This document shows, piece by piece, positions 18,920 to 29,757 of a stretch of DNA of 64,000 nucleotides. The stretch's first letter is position 1. Each line of letters opens with the position of its first letter. The DNA is from Chryseobacterium limigenitum (GTDB lineage: Bacteria > Bacteroidota > Bacteroidia > Flavobacteriales > Weeksellaceae): NCBI RefSeq assembly GCF_900114875.1, contig NZ_FPKW01000002.1:398590-462589 (forward strand), in the 5' to 3' direction. The notes beneath the pieces were generated by a model. That model worked only from the letters and a program-made list of their open reading frames with translations. It was not told the DNA's origin and searched no databases. A program made the position numbers and the translations under genes.

Positions 18920-21900
18920 TTAAAGATCATTGTTTTCAATTAATACATTTTGGGCTATTTGTTCATAGATTTCTTTTGTAATATCTTCTTTTGTGTAAAG
19001 GAAATTTGGTTCTAATCCCTTATGAACGAAATCAAGAAAGCCTACTGATGGAGCTACAACACTATTCATGTTTGTTTTTATAATTAAATCCAGTTGAAGT
19101 GTTTTTAACCATTCCATTTCAATATTAGAGTCCTTATTCAAAAATTTTCTGTATTCAGACAGTTTCCAAAGGTCAATTAAAATTTCAAATTTTTTATCGA
19201 GATCTTTATTTACAGATAGTTCAGGCAAAATAACTCCTTGCAAACTCCTTATAGTCTTTTCGTTAATTGTAACGGGTAAAGGAGCTAAATTTTCCATATC
19301 TATATCTTCTGTTCCATCAATCATATTATCATAGGCGGAAATTAGGTCTTTTTTCAATCTAAAACCATTCCGTGCTATATTGTTATTAATACTGATGATT
19401 GTGATAAAATGGTAATCAATATCTCTCAAAATACCTAATGCAAATAATAAATTTTCAACATTTTGTGTGTCTGAAAAATCAAAATTCATTATTCCAATTG
19501 TTAAATAAGTAAGAGTGTCTGTTTCTTCTATTTGGTCAGGATAAACAAATTTAAAATTTGAAGATGCTTCTATAAGTGCTAATGAATTATTGAGGTTATC
19601 CAATTTTATATTCTTAGCATTGAGCCACCATTCTTCAACAGCTTTTCGACCAACTGGAACCGGTATTTTATTTTCTAATGGAATTTGTGATAAGTAGTAT
19701 AAGATAGAAGCATATAATCTTTCATAATGTTTATTCTCTTCTAGGCATATATTTTCTGAATCAAAATATGCTATGGTCTTTTTCTCTATTGCCCTGAAAG
19801 CATTTTGCATATCATTAAGACTAAAATAAATGGCTTTGAAGTTTATTAACGCAAGATTTCTATCATGTTCGACTTTTGGTAAGAGAATATTAAATATTTG
19901 ATTGTTGATATTTGTAAGTGAAGAAATCCAGCTGTTTATCTCTTTTTCACCTTCAATACCAGGTTTTGCCTCATTGTATCTTTTAAAAGTCGGATATTTT
20001 TTCTTAAGTATTATAGAGTTATTAAGAATACTTCTGCTTTGATCTAAAGAAGTTACATTCTTTTTTATTTTATTCTGATTTCCTTCTAGAAGAGCATCAA
20101 TTATTCTAATCACATTTTTTGTCCATTCAATAGATATTTTTCGGATGTTCAATATACCTTCTTGCCAACTATAAGCAGAAGATTCTTGATACATTTTTTG
20201 GATTTCAGCATACCAGATTTGATTCAGATGAACTTCAAATGAGTTGCCAATTATTTCAGGGCTAATTTGTTTCATCGAATCCTGTTTAACTATTGAAATC
20301 ATTTCTTGAGATGGAAAAGGAAGCATCAAACCTTCAGTACAATATTTTTCGTAAAACGGTAAAAAAATGTATATATCGTCAATTCTAGACATACTCAGAT
20401 TGTTTGCGTGTTTTGCATCTTTGTCGAATAGAAGATATTTAATCTGTAATTGATTATTTTGTTCCTCTATACTTACAGAATCTGTATTGACCTTGAGATA
20501 GCTAAAAATCGGATCTTTATTTTCTATAACGAATTGTTTGTAAACTAATGGGTTTCTGAGCTGTAAGAATGACATAAATTCTTTTGCCTCTTGAAAATCC
20601 ATTTTTATTAACTCATCTATACTGATATTTTCTTTGATTAACGAAAGATTAAAAGGGATTTTTAAGAAATTATACCACTTTACCAAAAATCCCAGTCCCT
20701 TGTAAGAATCAAGTGATAATGAGCGTTTCTGTAAACTCTTGTTTAGTGCTTTTGCAAAAATTATTACATCCGAATTATCAAATTGATATTTTGGCAATTC
20801 GCTTTTTAATTCAGAAAGGTATTTGAAATTGCCACCTTTATCCCCTAATATTTCTGCCATTTCATTTAGAGTGTTAAGCTCGGTAAAAGGGGTGGAGGTT
20901 ATAGTAAATAATTCTATACCACCTACCTTATATGCATCGTCAAACTTTAATTTATTCTCTAACCAATATTGTTTTGGCTCAGCATGCATAATTCCATCTA
21001 ATGCAATAACGATGTTTTCAAACGAATCTTCAGAGATTATTTCTGCTAAAGCTTGGTAAAACGAATTTTTGTCTTGATTAGTTAATAGGATATGTATGTT
21101 GCTAAAGAAGTCTTGTTTATAATCATCTGTAATTATTTTGAATAAATTTTTAAGAGATTCTTCTACGGGTAAATTTTTATGTAATAAGTCTGTCAGGTGA
21201 AAAGACCGAACAGGATGAAGTCCTTCTACATAGTTGCCTCCAAAATTTAAAAAATATTCTTTTTCTAATTCATTGAGCAATTCACCTCGATCCTGTTCAA
21301 AACCGATTTCAGATTTTATGTAATTAATTAAGTTTATGGTTTTTAATTTAATATTTAAACAATCTGCAAGAGAAATCATACGTAAGATTTCTAATTTTGC
21401 CCCTGATGATCGAGAATTAGCTAAATATTTTAATTGAGTAGAGAGTCTTTCCTGGATCATTTGACCTCTTGTAAGTAAGTATGTGTATTCAATCAATAAT
21501 CCTTTAGGATGAATCTGTTCCCATACTGGCTGCCATTTTTGTATATCTGGGTGTATTTTTCGTTTTCTTTTGAATTCCTCAAAAATTTCTTTAGCTTCAG
21601 TCATAGAAAGTGAAATATCAACCGTCATTAAATTAACTTGTGAAATATCTGCACCGAATCTAAACCAATCTTCCTGTCTAGTTGTAATAAGATACTTAAT
21701 AGGAAGATCTCTTGTCCTTGATACTATTTCAAACCATGCTTCGACTAAAGTATTTAAACCATCAATTACTAAAAGAGGCTTTTCTCCAATCAGTATTCTG
21801 GATTCCAAAAACTCCGTTATTGAGTTAGCTTCATTGAAACTGTTACAGTTGCGTAACTCATATATAGAGTAATTATTTTTTTCTTTTAAGTCTAAACCTG

Positions 21901-22831
21901 TTTGCCATGCTAAAGTAGATTTTCCTTGCCCACTTGATGATTTGATTACAGTAACATCCGAACTGAGTATATTATCACAAATTGTTTTTTGCCAAATTTT
22001 TCTTTTTACGGGTAATCCTAAACTGATATGGATAGGTCTTGCAGCCTTCCCATCATAAAAGTCATCTGAGTTGTGGCTTTCTATCGCTGAATATGATACT
22101 TTTGTAATCCAATTATTTTGAAAAGCTTTATTTACAGGTGCTTTCGAATAAGAATCTTTTACGTCTTGAAAAAGCTTATTGATATCAATGTTTGTCACTA
22201 TTATTCTATCCTTTGACCATACGAAAACATTATAAAATAATGATCTTAAAAATTGAAATTCAGTTCCTTTATTTATTCCCCAATTTTTAAATAATAAGAT
22301 AAGAATGTCATTAAATAATTCTGTTGAAGTCTTATGCTCATAAGATATACTTTGTAAAAAATCCTGATAATTTACACTATATTTTAGTGTTTTCAATTTT
22401 GCCATCCAAAAATCGGAAAGTTCCTTTTTATGTATAAGTGAATGAAGGTTTCCTTTTGAGATTTCCATATTATATACTAGCTTAAACTTACTGATAGGAT
22501 TTAATTCGTAGGTTTCTGCAAAATTTTGTAATACTCCTAAGTTCCAGAAATCGCCTGCATCCATTTTATTTATGGATGATTTGATCTGAATATACTCATT
22601 ATCCATTAGAATATTTTGAGATGTACTTAAATCAATATCTTCAATTCCTTCCATTCTGATTGATTTCCTTTCAGAAGGGTGGTTAAGTTCTTTAAGTAAT
22701 AAATAGGATGCATAAAGAATTTGGTAATGAACACCTCTGAAGTTGATGGAACCTCCAGTTCTTTTTTTTAGCAAAATTTCTAATTCTTCAGTAATCTTAT
22801 TTAATGTTGGTGCTTTGTATTGGGTGTTCAT
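18920..22831 (-). CDS. DUF4297-like nuclease fused to STAND NTPase (Avs-like)
   Basis: The 1303-residue protein has an N-terminal region (about 15-130) with GGSINFRGVHYQILYA, then IEDIDLS and NEYIQIKSS. This fits the D...(E/Q)xK core of Cap4/DUF4297-type PD-(D/E)xK DNA nucleases. A STAND-type NTPase follows: Walker A KSSSGQGKSTLAWQ (about 303), Walker B PLLVIDGLNTL and sensor YLITTRQEDW. The remaining 800 or so residues are helical and probably form a sensor of repeats. This is the layout of Avs-type anti-phage sensors, in which the repeats detect a phage protein and the nuclease then destroys DNA. It appears to act alone. The start at 22831 gives the full nuclease domain. Confidence 0.75.
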   Translation of the reverse strand: MNTQYKAPTLNKITEELEILLKKRTGGSINFRGVHYQILYASYLLLKELNHPSERKSIRMEGIEDIDLSTSQNILMDNEYIQIKSSINKMDAGDFWNLGVLQNFAETYELNPISKFKLVYNMEISKGNLHSLIHKKELSDFWMAKLKTLKYSVNYQDFLQSISYEHKTSTELFNDILILLFKNWGINKGTEFQFLRSLFYNVFVWSKDRIIVTNIDINKLFQDVKDSYSKAPVNKAFQNNWITKVSYSAIESHNSDDFYDGKAARPIHISLGLPVKRKIWQKTICDNILSSDVTVIKSSSGQGKSTLAWQTGLDLKEKNNYSIYELRNCNSFNEANSITEFLESRILIGEKPLLVIDGLNTLVEAWFEIVSRTRDLPIKYLITTRQEDWFRFGADISQVNLMTVDISLSMTEAKEIFEEFKRKRKIHPDIQKWQPVWEQIHPKGLLIEYTYLLTRGQMIQERLSTQLKYLANSRSSGAKLEILRMISLADCLNIKLKTINLINYIKSEIGFEQDRGELLNELEKEYFLNFGGNYVEGLHPVRSFHLTDLLHKNLPVEESLKNLFKIITDDYKQDFFSNIHILLTNQDKNSFYQALAEIISEDSFENIVIALDGIMHAEPKQYWLENKLKFDDAYKVGGIELFTITSTPFTELNTLNEMAEILGDKGGNFKYLSELKSELPKYQFDNSDVIIFAKALNKSLQKRSLSLDSYKGLGFLVKWYNFLKIPFNLSLIKENISIDELIKMDFQEAKEFMSFLQLRNPLVYKQFVIENKDPIFSYLKVNTDSVSIEEQNNQLQIKYLLFDKDAKHANNLSMSRIDDIYIFLPFYEKYCTEGLMLPFPSQEMISIVKQDSMKQISPEIIGNSFEVHLNQIWYAEIQKMYQESSAYSWQEGILNIRKISIEWTKNVIRIIDALLEGNQNKIKKNVTSLDQSRSILNNSIILKKKYPTFKRYNEAKPGIEGEKEINSWISSLTNINNQIFNILLPKVEHDRNLALINFKAIYFSLNDMQNAFRAIEKKTIAYFDSENICLEENKHYERLYASILYYLSQIPLENKIPVPVGRKAVEEWWLNAKNIKLDNLNNSLALIEASSNFKFVYPDQIEETDTLTYLTIGIMNFDFSDTQNVENLLFALGILRDIDYHFITIISINNNIARNGFRLKKDLISAYDNMIDGTEDIDMENLAPLPVTINEKTIRSLQGVILPELSVNKDLDKKFEILIDLWKLSEYRKFLNKDSNIEMEWLKTLQLDLIIKTNMNSVVAPSVGFLDFVHKGLEPNFLYTKEDITKEIYEQIAQNVLIENNDL

Positions 22832-23328
22832 AGTGTTGGTGTATAAGTAAAACTTTGATGCTATTTACAAAAATAAACCATTTACGAATTAATCTAATAC
22901 GTTAAACCGTATTAGATCTCACAGATTACGAATTTAGGAGCATAGTTTTTGGGACTAACTTTCTATAGAAATTGAGATTTTTGTCAATAAATCTATATTA
23001 CTGGCTTTTCCTATCTAGTTCTTGGGGGAAAATAAAAGTTTGAACAGGTTCAATATAAGATATACCTGCAATCAAAAAATAATAAACTTTACATTACAAA
23101 AACATTGAAAAAAGCTTTAAACCACAGTTAGAAAGCCATATTTTTATCCTTTGCACAATGCAACTTGTGCAAGGTAAAAGTATTTTTCTTGTCGGAGGTG
23201 TGATTTTATAGTTTTTTAATTTTAAAGTTTTTTGGAAATAATTGTTCTAGATTTTGGAACAGTTGGGGAATCTTTATTCATGAAAAATTGATATGGAATG
23301 CCATACCAATTTAATGTGTTGAAAGTAC
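22832..23328. other. Intergenic region with a palindrome
   Basis: About 500 nt lie between the two STAND-gene units. It holds promoter-like AT-rich DNA for the large gene to the left. The perfect inverted repeat TTGCACAA-N6-TTGTGCAA (23151-23172) looks like a dimeric repressor operator. No convincing coding frame was seen. Confidence 0.5.
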
Positions 23329-23691
23329 TTACGAAGAAAAATCCTCATCTGTGATAATTCCGTATCCTTCAGAATACAGCTTAAGAAATAAGAGATTATT
23401 GAGAATTTCTGGAGCTACAATAATATATTGCTCCTTGTTTTTACAAGAAAGCCAGTTTTCATTGCTCTTTTCAATATCAATATCCCCAACTTTAACACAG
23501 TTACTTCCTTTTTCATCGATACTTTCTTTTTCTGAAGGAACAATTACAATCATTTCTTTAACATCTTCAGTAGATAGCTCTTCAAAGGGTTTCTCTGGCT
23601 GATACTTTATAATAGGAGTGCATCCCATGTTCATAATATCAGACAAAATTTTCTTGACTTCAATGTCTTCGACTTCGACTTTAATTTTCAT
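23329..23691 (-). CDS. Small acidic protein, unknown
   Basis: The 120-residue acidic protein starts MKIKVEVEDIEVKKILSDIM and has no domain I recognise. It follows the second STAND gene on the same strand after a gap of about 120 nt containing short inverted repeats (GGTATAGCCATGCTATA, about 23730-23746), so it could be an accessory of that gene. It is of no known function. Confidence 0.55.
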   Translation of the reverse strand: MKIKVEVEDIEVKKILSDIMNMGCTPIIKYQPEKPFEELSTEDVKEMIVIVPSEKESIDEKGSNCVKVGDIDIEKSNENWLSCKNKEQYIIVAPEILNNLLFLKLYSEGYGIITDEDFSS

Positions 23692-23811
23692 TATAATTTT
23701 GTTTTGTTTTCCGACAAGAAGGCTGTCGGTATAGCCATGCTATAAATTTATAATTATAACATAACTCATTTATAATGAATTGTTTGTAAAAGTCAATCCA
23801 ATTTCATGAAG

Positions 23812-26800
23812 TTAGATTTTCCATTCGGGATAGATGCCGTTTTCTACGATTTGTACTATTAATTTTTTGAATGAATCAGGGATGTTTTTTTCATTATATC
23901 CTTTATATATTTCAATAGCCGTTTTCTTAGAAAGATCTTTTAAATTAGGGTGTCCCAAAGCTATTCTTAAAAGTTTTATATAACCCGAACCTTCTAGAGT
24001 TAATTGTTTAACCTGCTTACTTCCTTCTTCTAATATTTCTAAACAAATATTATGGACTTTATTAGGATGATTACGATAAGCAAGTAAAGTATGGAAAACA
24101 ATATTTTTTTGTGTGATTTTCCAGTTTATAATAATCTTTTTTGTTTCTTCTCTCCACAAAGGATGTTGATAAAAATTGACCTTCAATAAATTAATATAAT
24201 TTGAAAAACTGCTGATTTTTTGTTTTAAAAAGCCATAATTAGCAGGGTTAAAGTGACTTTTTAAATAAATATTTTCATCTGATATTGTTTTATAATTTTT
24301 AATTTTATGGTATCTATTAATAATAGTTGTTATCAACTTATTCAATTCATTGCTTATTTCTTGATAATGAGAGAAATAAACTAAGCAATTGTAAATTATC
24401 TTATGATTCAAATTCAATTCTTCATCATTTAGAATTTCATTGTAATAATATTTTTTTATGTCATCATCCTTACAATACTCTAAACACTCATAAATAATAA
24501 GTTTATCAATCGTTTTCCAACGATAATTTTGAAAAATTTGATTTGACAAGTTCTGTTTTGCAGAATGAGTTGCGAAGGAAAAACACTTTTTAAAAAGATA
24601 ATAATCTATTCTTTTATAGGTGTCCTCATCATTAAAAAAAGCTTTGCTAAAACTAGCATTCAAGGAAAGACTGTCTGCAACTAATAAAGATTTAATAACC
24701 AAAGCGTTACTTGCATTTTTCCAATTATTATTACCGAGTAAAAATTTAGCAAAATAATATTGCTTTATATTTGTTGTATATGATAGACAATTGCAGATAA
24801 ATTCATTAGTAAATCCACACCAATTATCGCTACTTAATGCCCAATTGGAAAAAACTCGTTTCTTTTGACTTGAAGCAAATTGGAAACTTTTTTCAATCAA
24901 ATGGCTTCCTATTTTTTTATAGTCATATTCCAAAATTTTGTTACAAAATGTTGCTTTATATTCTGAAGATATTAAGGAAATTAAATTATGCTCTTCAATG
25001 TTTTCCAAGTGATCCTTTTGTAAGAGCTTCTTAATAAAATAATATTTAGTAATTTCATCACTGTTATCACATAAGTAATGATTAAATAATTTATTAATCA
25101 AACCCCAATTATTTTCAGATAAAGACTTTATTAGGAAATATTGCCTAGAGTCATTATTAGCATATTGTAAACAAATATCAATAATTTCATACGAAATGAA
25201 TGTTTCTTTTTCATGTAAGATACCTTCTATAAATGAATTGACTTTCTCCCTATTCACAAAATAGCCCATTATACACGAAATGAAATCTGAACTATAGTCT
25301 TCTAAATTTGAACTATTCAGAATTTTATGTAGATTTCCAGATATTAACAATTCATTTTTAATTTGTCGAAAATATTTCTTCCAAAAGAATGTTGAGAATC
25401 TTGAAAATATTTTATTCTTCCAAAATAATTGTCCCAATTCAATCATAGTATTATCGTCTAGGTCAAGTTCTCCTAATTGATACATATAATGAGGCTTTAC
25501 ATTACCTTTATTGATTAAAATTTTAATACAATCTATGATTTCACTTTCGTCTACAAAAATATTTTTTTCTTCTCTTAAGAGTGTCGAAAAATAGTTAGAT
25601 GCAGAGTAATCATCTCCTTGTTCAATAATCACTTTCAAGAAATCAAGTTTAATATCAAACTCCTGCCATTCTTCAATAAGAATATTTTTGAATCCTAAAT
25701 CTGCAAAGATATCATGATGAAACCGGATGAGATCATGTGCATTAAAATCTTGCCTACTATGATTTTTATTGATGTAAGATTTCAATCTGTCAAGTATAGC
25801 ATTGCTGACATTCCATCTACGAAATTTATTAAAAATTTGTGTATTGTCTTTTTTATTATAGTGATCTGCAATTTTCAGGAATGTTTCATAAGAAATAAGT
25901 ATTTTATGTTCCCCATATATACATCCCCAATAGTATAGAGCTTTAGCAAGCCCAACATGTTTCTTTTTAATAAATCTCAGATCACTCTCAATAACTCTCT
26001 GAAATACCTGCTGTGGCTCAGAAAGATCTAGTGTTTCGTTTTTAAATTCTTTTTGGTCTATACGAGCCAAAATAAAAAGCAGTAAGAAAAGAGAAGATTT
26101 ATAGTCTTTATTTTCACCTAATAATCTTTCTGAAGCTAGTTTCCAGTCGGGATACTTTTCAACAATTTTTTCAATGATTTCTACGTTTTCATCCGAAGAT
26201 AAATGCAATTCAAAGCCGTTATTTCGATGGTTTTTATATGATTCATCAATTGTTCTGTCTCCGATAACAATTCTTATATTATTAATGCTTTTTGCTTTTT
26301 TAAGAATGTCTATTCCAGTTTTTTTATTTTCCTTTTTAAATATTCGATACCAATCTTCAATGATAATCAGAAACTTTTGAGTTTCATTTTTCTCTACTAT
26401 ATTTTTAATTGCAGGAAATCCCTTTTCTATAAATGCTTCAATATTAACATCTTCCACCCAAACAATATGGATTGGTTCATCGTGAAGATCAACAGCAATT
26501 CTTCTGAGAGTTGTCGATTTTCCTGAACCGGCTGAACCACAGATTACTGCGGTTACTTTCTCATCTTTTTCTTCAATAAAGCTATTTGTGATAACCTTCT
26601 TTAAATCATCATAGCCATTTCTTATGATATCATATTCGTTTATAATTCCATACCATTGGCAATCATTATTTTGTGTTGCACCATAAAATTTAGTCTCAGT
26701 AAAGTGTTTCCTTGTTTTTACTTTTTCAATAAACGCTTTATCAATAATTTTTATTCCTTCTATTGTTAATCTTTCTGCTGAAACATAATAATCTCCTTCC

Positions 26801-27204
26801 TTATCCGAAAGTACATCATTCAAAAATGCTTCATCTTCCTTTAATACCTTTGTTAAAATCTTCTCATCAAAGCAGTTGAATAATTTCTTATACCCGTCAA
26901 AATAAAAATTGTATAGATCTATAGCTTGTTGAGAATTTTCTGTAGGCAATCCATTTTTACGGTGTAGTCGAATTGCTCTTACTCCATAGGCAACATTTTT
27001 CGAAGATGGTGTTCCTACTAAAAACTGTTTTAAGGGAAGATAGCCAATTAAGTTTCTAACAATCTTCCGAGTATCTTCGTCTGATTTCCCATAGCATAAC
27101 TTGAGCAGATCCAACTTATTTTCCATAAAATGGGCAACTGATCCTGCATCGCTTGACGAAATACCTTTCACGAGCTTTTCGATATCTTCAAAACTTTTTT
27201 GCAT
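23812..27204 (-). CDS. Large STAND-like P-loop NTPase with helical repeats
   Basis: The 1130-residue protein has an N-terminal region of about 215 residues without a recognised enzyme motif. The NTPase domain follows with Walker A AVICGSAGSGKSTTLRRIA (about 219-237), Walker B KFLIIIEDWYRIF and sensor IRIVIGDRT. About 700 residues of helical repeats follow, with regularly spaced segments containing Trp/Tyr and CLxY (for example FICNCLSYTTN and IYECLEYCKDD). Sensor NTPases with C-terminal repeats are common anti-phage proteins, and it sits in a defence block. The effector is unclear: it could be the N-terminal region, which may be a novel domain. Confidence 0.6.
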   Translation of the reverse strand: MQKSFEDIEKLVKGISSSDAGSVAHFMENKLDLLKLCYGKSDEDTRKIVRNLIGYLPLKQFLVGTPSSKNVAYGVRAIRLHRKNGLPTENSQQAIDLYNFYFDGYKKLFNCFDEKILTKVLKEDEAFLNDVLSDKEGDYYVSAERLTIEGIKIIDKAFIEKVKTRKHFTETKFYGATQNNDCQWYGIINEYDIIRNGYDDLKKVITNSFIEEKDEKVTAVICGSAGSGKSTTLRRIAVDLHDEPIHIVWVEDVNIEAFIEKGFPAIKNIVEKNETQKFLIIIEDWYRIFKKENKKTGIDILKKAKSINNIRIVIGDRTIDESYKNHRNNGFELHLSSDENVEIIEKIVEKYPDWKLASERLLGENKDYKSSLFLLLFILARIDQKEFKNETLDLSEPQQVFQRVIESDLRFIKKKHVGLAKALYYWGCIYGEHKILISYETFLKIADHYNKKDNTQIFNKFRRWNVSNAILDRLKSYINKNHSRQDFNAHDLIRFHHDIFADLGFKNILIEEWQEFDIKLDFLKVIIEQGDDYSASNYFSTLLREEKNIFVDESEIIDCIKILINKGNVKPHYMYQLGELDLDDNTMIELGQLFWKNKIFSRFSTFFWKKYFRQIKNELLISGNLHKILNSSNLEDYSSDFISCIMGYFVNREKVNSFIEGILHEKETFISYEIIDICLQYANNDSRQYFLIKSLSENNWGLINKLFNHYLCDNSDEITKYYFIKKLLQKDHLENIEEHNLISLISSEYKATFCNKILEYDYKKIGSHLIEKSFQFASSQKKRVFSNWALSSDNWCGFTNEFICNCLSYTTNIKQYYFAKFLLGNNNWKNASNALVIKSLLVADSLSLNASFSKAFFNDEDTYKRIDYYLFKKCFSFATHSAKQNLSNQIFQNYRWKTIDKLIIYECLEYCKDDDIKKYYYNEILNDEELNLNHKIIYNCLVYFSHYQEISNELNKLITTIINRYHKIKNYKTISDENIYLKSHFNPANYGFLKQKISSFSNYINLLKVNFYQHPLWREETKKIIINWKITQKNIVFHTLLAYRNHPNKVHNICLEILEEGSKQVKQLTLEGSGYIKLLRIALGHPNLKDLSKKTAIEIYKGYNEKNIPDSFKKLIVQIVENGIYPEWKI

Positions 27205-27327
27205 ATACCATCGTATGTTTTAACTTCTAAATATACTCAATTTACCGTTTCTAAAAAAAGGATTAAAAATCCCTAGACATAATGTAATACATTATTTATC
27301 CTCAAAAATATTTTTTTTATCACTTGT

Positions 27328-28434
27328 TTACTGATTGACTTTGTCTAATGAAGGATCTACTTCCAAAAACAATGATATGGGAGTATCTTCATCATTATCA
27401 TCTTCATCATCGATGTCAGGACGGAAAATAACAGACCAGTCTCATAGTTGGCAATGCATGATGGAAGAGAGTCCTCTTTCATCGATCTTATACGGAATCC
27501 ACATTTCCACACCCGTCAGAGCATGGAGACAAGCCAATATATCCTTGACCTTGTCCTCATTTTGGGGACGATCCACAAAATCAGCATCAATCCACACATC
27601 CCATCCCAACTGCTTGGCAATAGTCTGCATCAACTTAAATTGAAAGAGATTGCTTTCTTCCAGCGAGTTAAACTCTTTGGCATCCGACTTCTTCAAAATC
27701 TCTGCATAGATTGGGTTTTTATTAAGATTGGCAAACGATTTTCCTTTCGTATAATCTTCAGGATCGTTATTCAAATCTTTCATCATAAACTGAGGTTTTA
27801 TAGTAGGGTTGTCCATAGAAACAAATGCTACTCCATTGATATTATGAATGGTAATACCATTTTTATTAACTCTACTACTGTAGTTAAGTTTTGCAAATTT
27901 GTTATATAAATCTATTTTCTTTTCATCGTGAGGTTTAACATAGTCATACATACGTTCAATAGCCTCTTTATTAAGAGTTTGATCCATTTTTTCAAGCGAT
28001 CACATATCATTTTGTCCTTTAATGCGGGATTTTACATAATTCTTGATTTTTTTCAAAGACAAATAAGTGCCATCCAAGTATAATACATGATCTTCACGCT
28101 TAATATCCAATGTGTTTGGGTCTTTGGCAGATTGTATCCATACAGGAAATTTTCACTGATATCTTTTGATGATTTTATCAAAAAGAACGGTATGTTCCTT
28201 CATAAATTCAAGAAAATCTTTTCATTCTTCGGGTGTTAGTGTTTGTGATTCATCATCCAGTTTATCAGCAAGCTCTCTGATATGCTGTTCTTTAAATTTA
28301 CTGTTTGAGGCTACATGATTTATAATTTTCTTAGCAAAATCACTTTGCAGAGCTTCATAAGGCTTGGTAATAGCACAATGCTTAATCTCATTATCAAGAG
28401 CAAGTTTATTTAAAGGAGTTTTAGACATATTCAT
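27328..28434 (-). CDS. Unknown protein readable only with UGA as sense codon
   Basis: Read from ATG 28434 to TAA 27328, this is one frame of 368 residues with four in-frame TGA codons (28222-28224, 28153-28155, 28000-28002, 27442-27444) and no TAA or TAG. A second ATG, two codons on (28428), gives MSKTPLNKLALDNEI. The product is hydrophilic, with segments such as LGWDVWIDADFVDRPQ and an acidic tail rich in Asp (DIDDEDDNDED). I recognise no family, so the residue at the TGA sites cannot be tested; Gly and Trp both give plausible sequence (QL-x-DWSVIF). Normal GGN codons are also used. Under the standard code it would be a set of fragments. Confidence 0.55.
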
Positions 28435-28840
28435 GATAACGCATAAATAAAATAGTGATTTTATGATGATTCTAATCATTTTTATGGGTTTGTCAATAAA
28501 ATTCAAAGAATTTTTACATCCGTTTTTCAAGTTTAAACGGGAAAACTCAGACTTTAAATGTTAAAGTTTGTTATAATGTGTTAAAATTTGCTCATCCATA
28601 TTAACATAAAATTACTTTTTAAGAGAAAAACCGTTAAATTTTCACTTCATTTTGCCTCAATACTTTACAAAACAATTTTCCTCAGATTTTCCAAAACAGG
28701 GTGTTTTTTCTTCAAATTTTCCTTGAATTTTCACATCTAACTAACTGTTTATCAATTGATTGTATTGTTTTTTTTGCCTTACATTTGTCACGGAAAACAA
28801 CAGCAAATAGGTTTTTAAAAAACAAAAAAATTATAGAGAT
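28435..28840 (+). promoter_or_regulatory. Intergenic region with a strong Bacteroidetes promoter
   Basis: TTG at 28760 and TACATTTG at 28780-28787, spaced 17 nt apart, form a near-ideal TTG-N17-TAnnTTTG promoter for the plus-strand cluster that begins with the SprT-like gene. The rest is AT-rich, without clear coding. Confidence 0.65.
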
Positions 28841-29611
28841 ATGAAGACACAAAATTTTTCCCCTGTTACAGATCTTCAAAAAAATGAAATTTGTATCGTA
28901 CGAAATAAAACTAGAGCGGTTGAAACTTTAAAATATGATGCTGAAATAATAGGCGATTTTTCAAAACCTACTCTATTACAGTTTAAAGCATTACAAGATG
29001 CGTATGATTTCTATAACAAAGAATTATTCTATCCTGCTTTTGGGCAATTGTTAAGTCCTGTAATGCTGTCTTTAAATGATAACTACAAAAGAGTGTCTTA
29101 TGGATATTATGCCTTTGATAAATATAAAGACGAAGAAGATAATCTTCTTTCACTTATTAATCTGACTCCTGAATATCTGAACCGCCCTTTTATAGAAGTA
29201 ATGGGAACTCTTGTACATGAGATGTGCCATCATTATCAATATACTTTAGGGGTCAAAAAACGAAAAAGAGCCGCTTACCATGATAAAGAATTTGCAGAGA
29301 TTATGGAACGTGTAGGACTTATTTGTTCTACTACAGGCGAACCAGGAGGAAGGCAAACAGGAAGAAGAGTAAGCCATTATGTACTTAACGGAGGGGCATT
29401 TGAAAAATTAACCCTAGATGCTCCTGAATCCCTTAAAACGCCTTTTACAATAAATAAGAACCTTTTTGGAAGAGATAGAAATTTTAGTGATGAACACTCA
29501 AAAAACCTGAAACTAAAAATAAAATACGAATGTCCAAATTGTAAAAACAAGGTATGGGGGAAGCCAAATTTACAAATCAACTGCGTTCCCTGTGATACGA
29601 TCTTAAAATAG
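28841..29611 (+). CDS. SprT-like zinc metalloprotease
   Basis: The 256-residue protein contains the metalloprotease motif VHEMCHHYQ (HExxH-like, about 126-134) followed by HDKEFAEIMERVGL, as in SprT/Spartan proteins. A C-terminal zinc ribbon has CPNCKNKVWG and INCVPC. SprT-like proteases are carried by many mobile elements and may cleave DNA-bound proteins. It has its own promoter and ends before a terminator. Confidence 0.85.
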   Translation: MKTQNFSPVTDLQKNEICIVRNKTRAVETLKYDAEIIGDFSKPTLLQFKALQDAYDFYNKELFYPAFGQLLSPVMLSLNDNYKRVSYGYYAFDKYKDEEDNLLSLINLTPEYLNRPFIEVMGTLVHEMCHHYQYTLGVKKRKRAAYHDKEFAEIMERVGLICSTTGEPGGRQTGRRVSHYVLNGGAFEKLTLDAPESLKTPFTINKNLFGRDRNFSDEHSKNLKLKIKYECPNCKNKVWGKPNLQINCVPCDTILK

Positions 29612-29677
29612 CAATTACAACACATCACAAACCTACGCTTCTGCAACTATTATTCAATCTACTACCGTTGCCGTAGG

Positions 29678-29720
29678 TTTATAAGCCGTCTCAATGCTCT
29701 CTAATTAAGAGACGGCTTAT
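29678..29720 (+). terminator. Rho-independent terminator
   Basis: The long stem ATAAGCCGTCTC / GAGACGGCTTAT lies between the SprT-like gene and the next gene. Confidence 0.75.
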
Positions 29721-29757
29721 TCTTCAACAACAAAATAACCTCAAATATATAAAAGCT

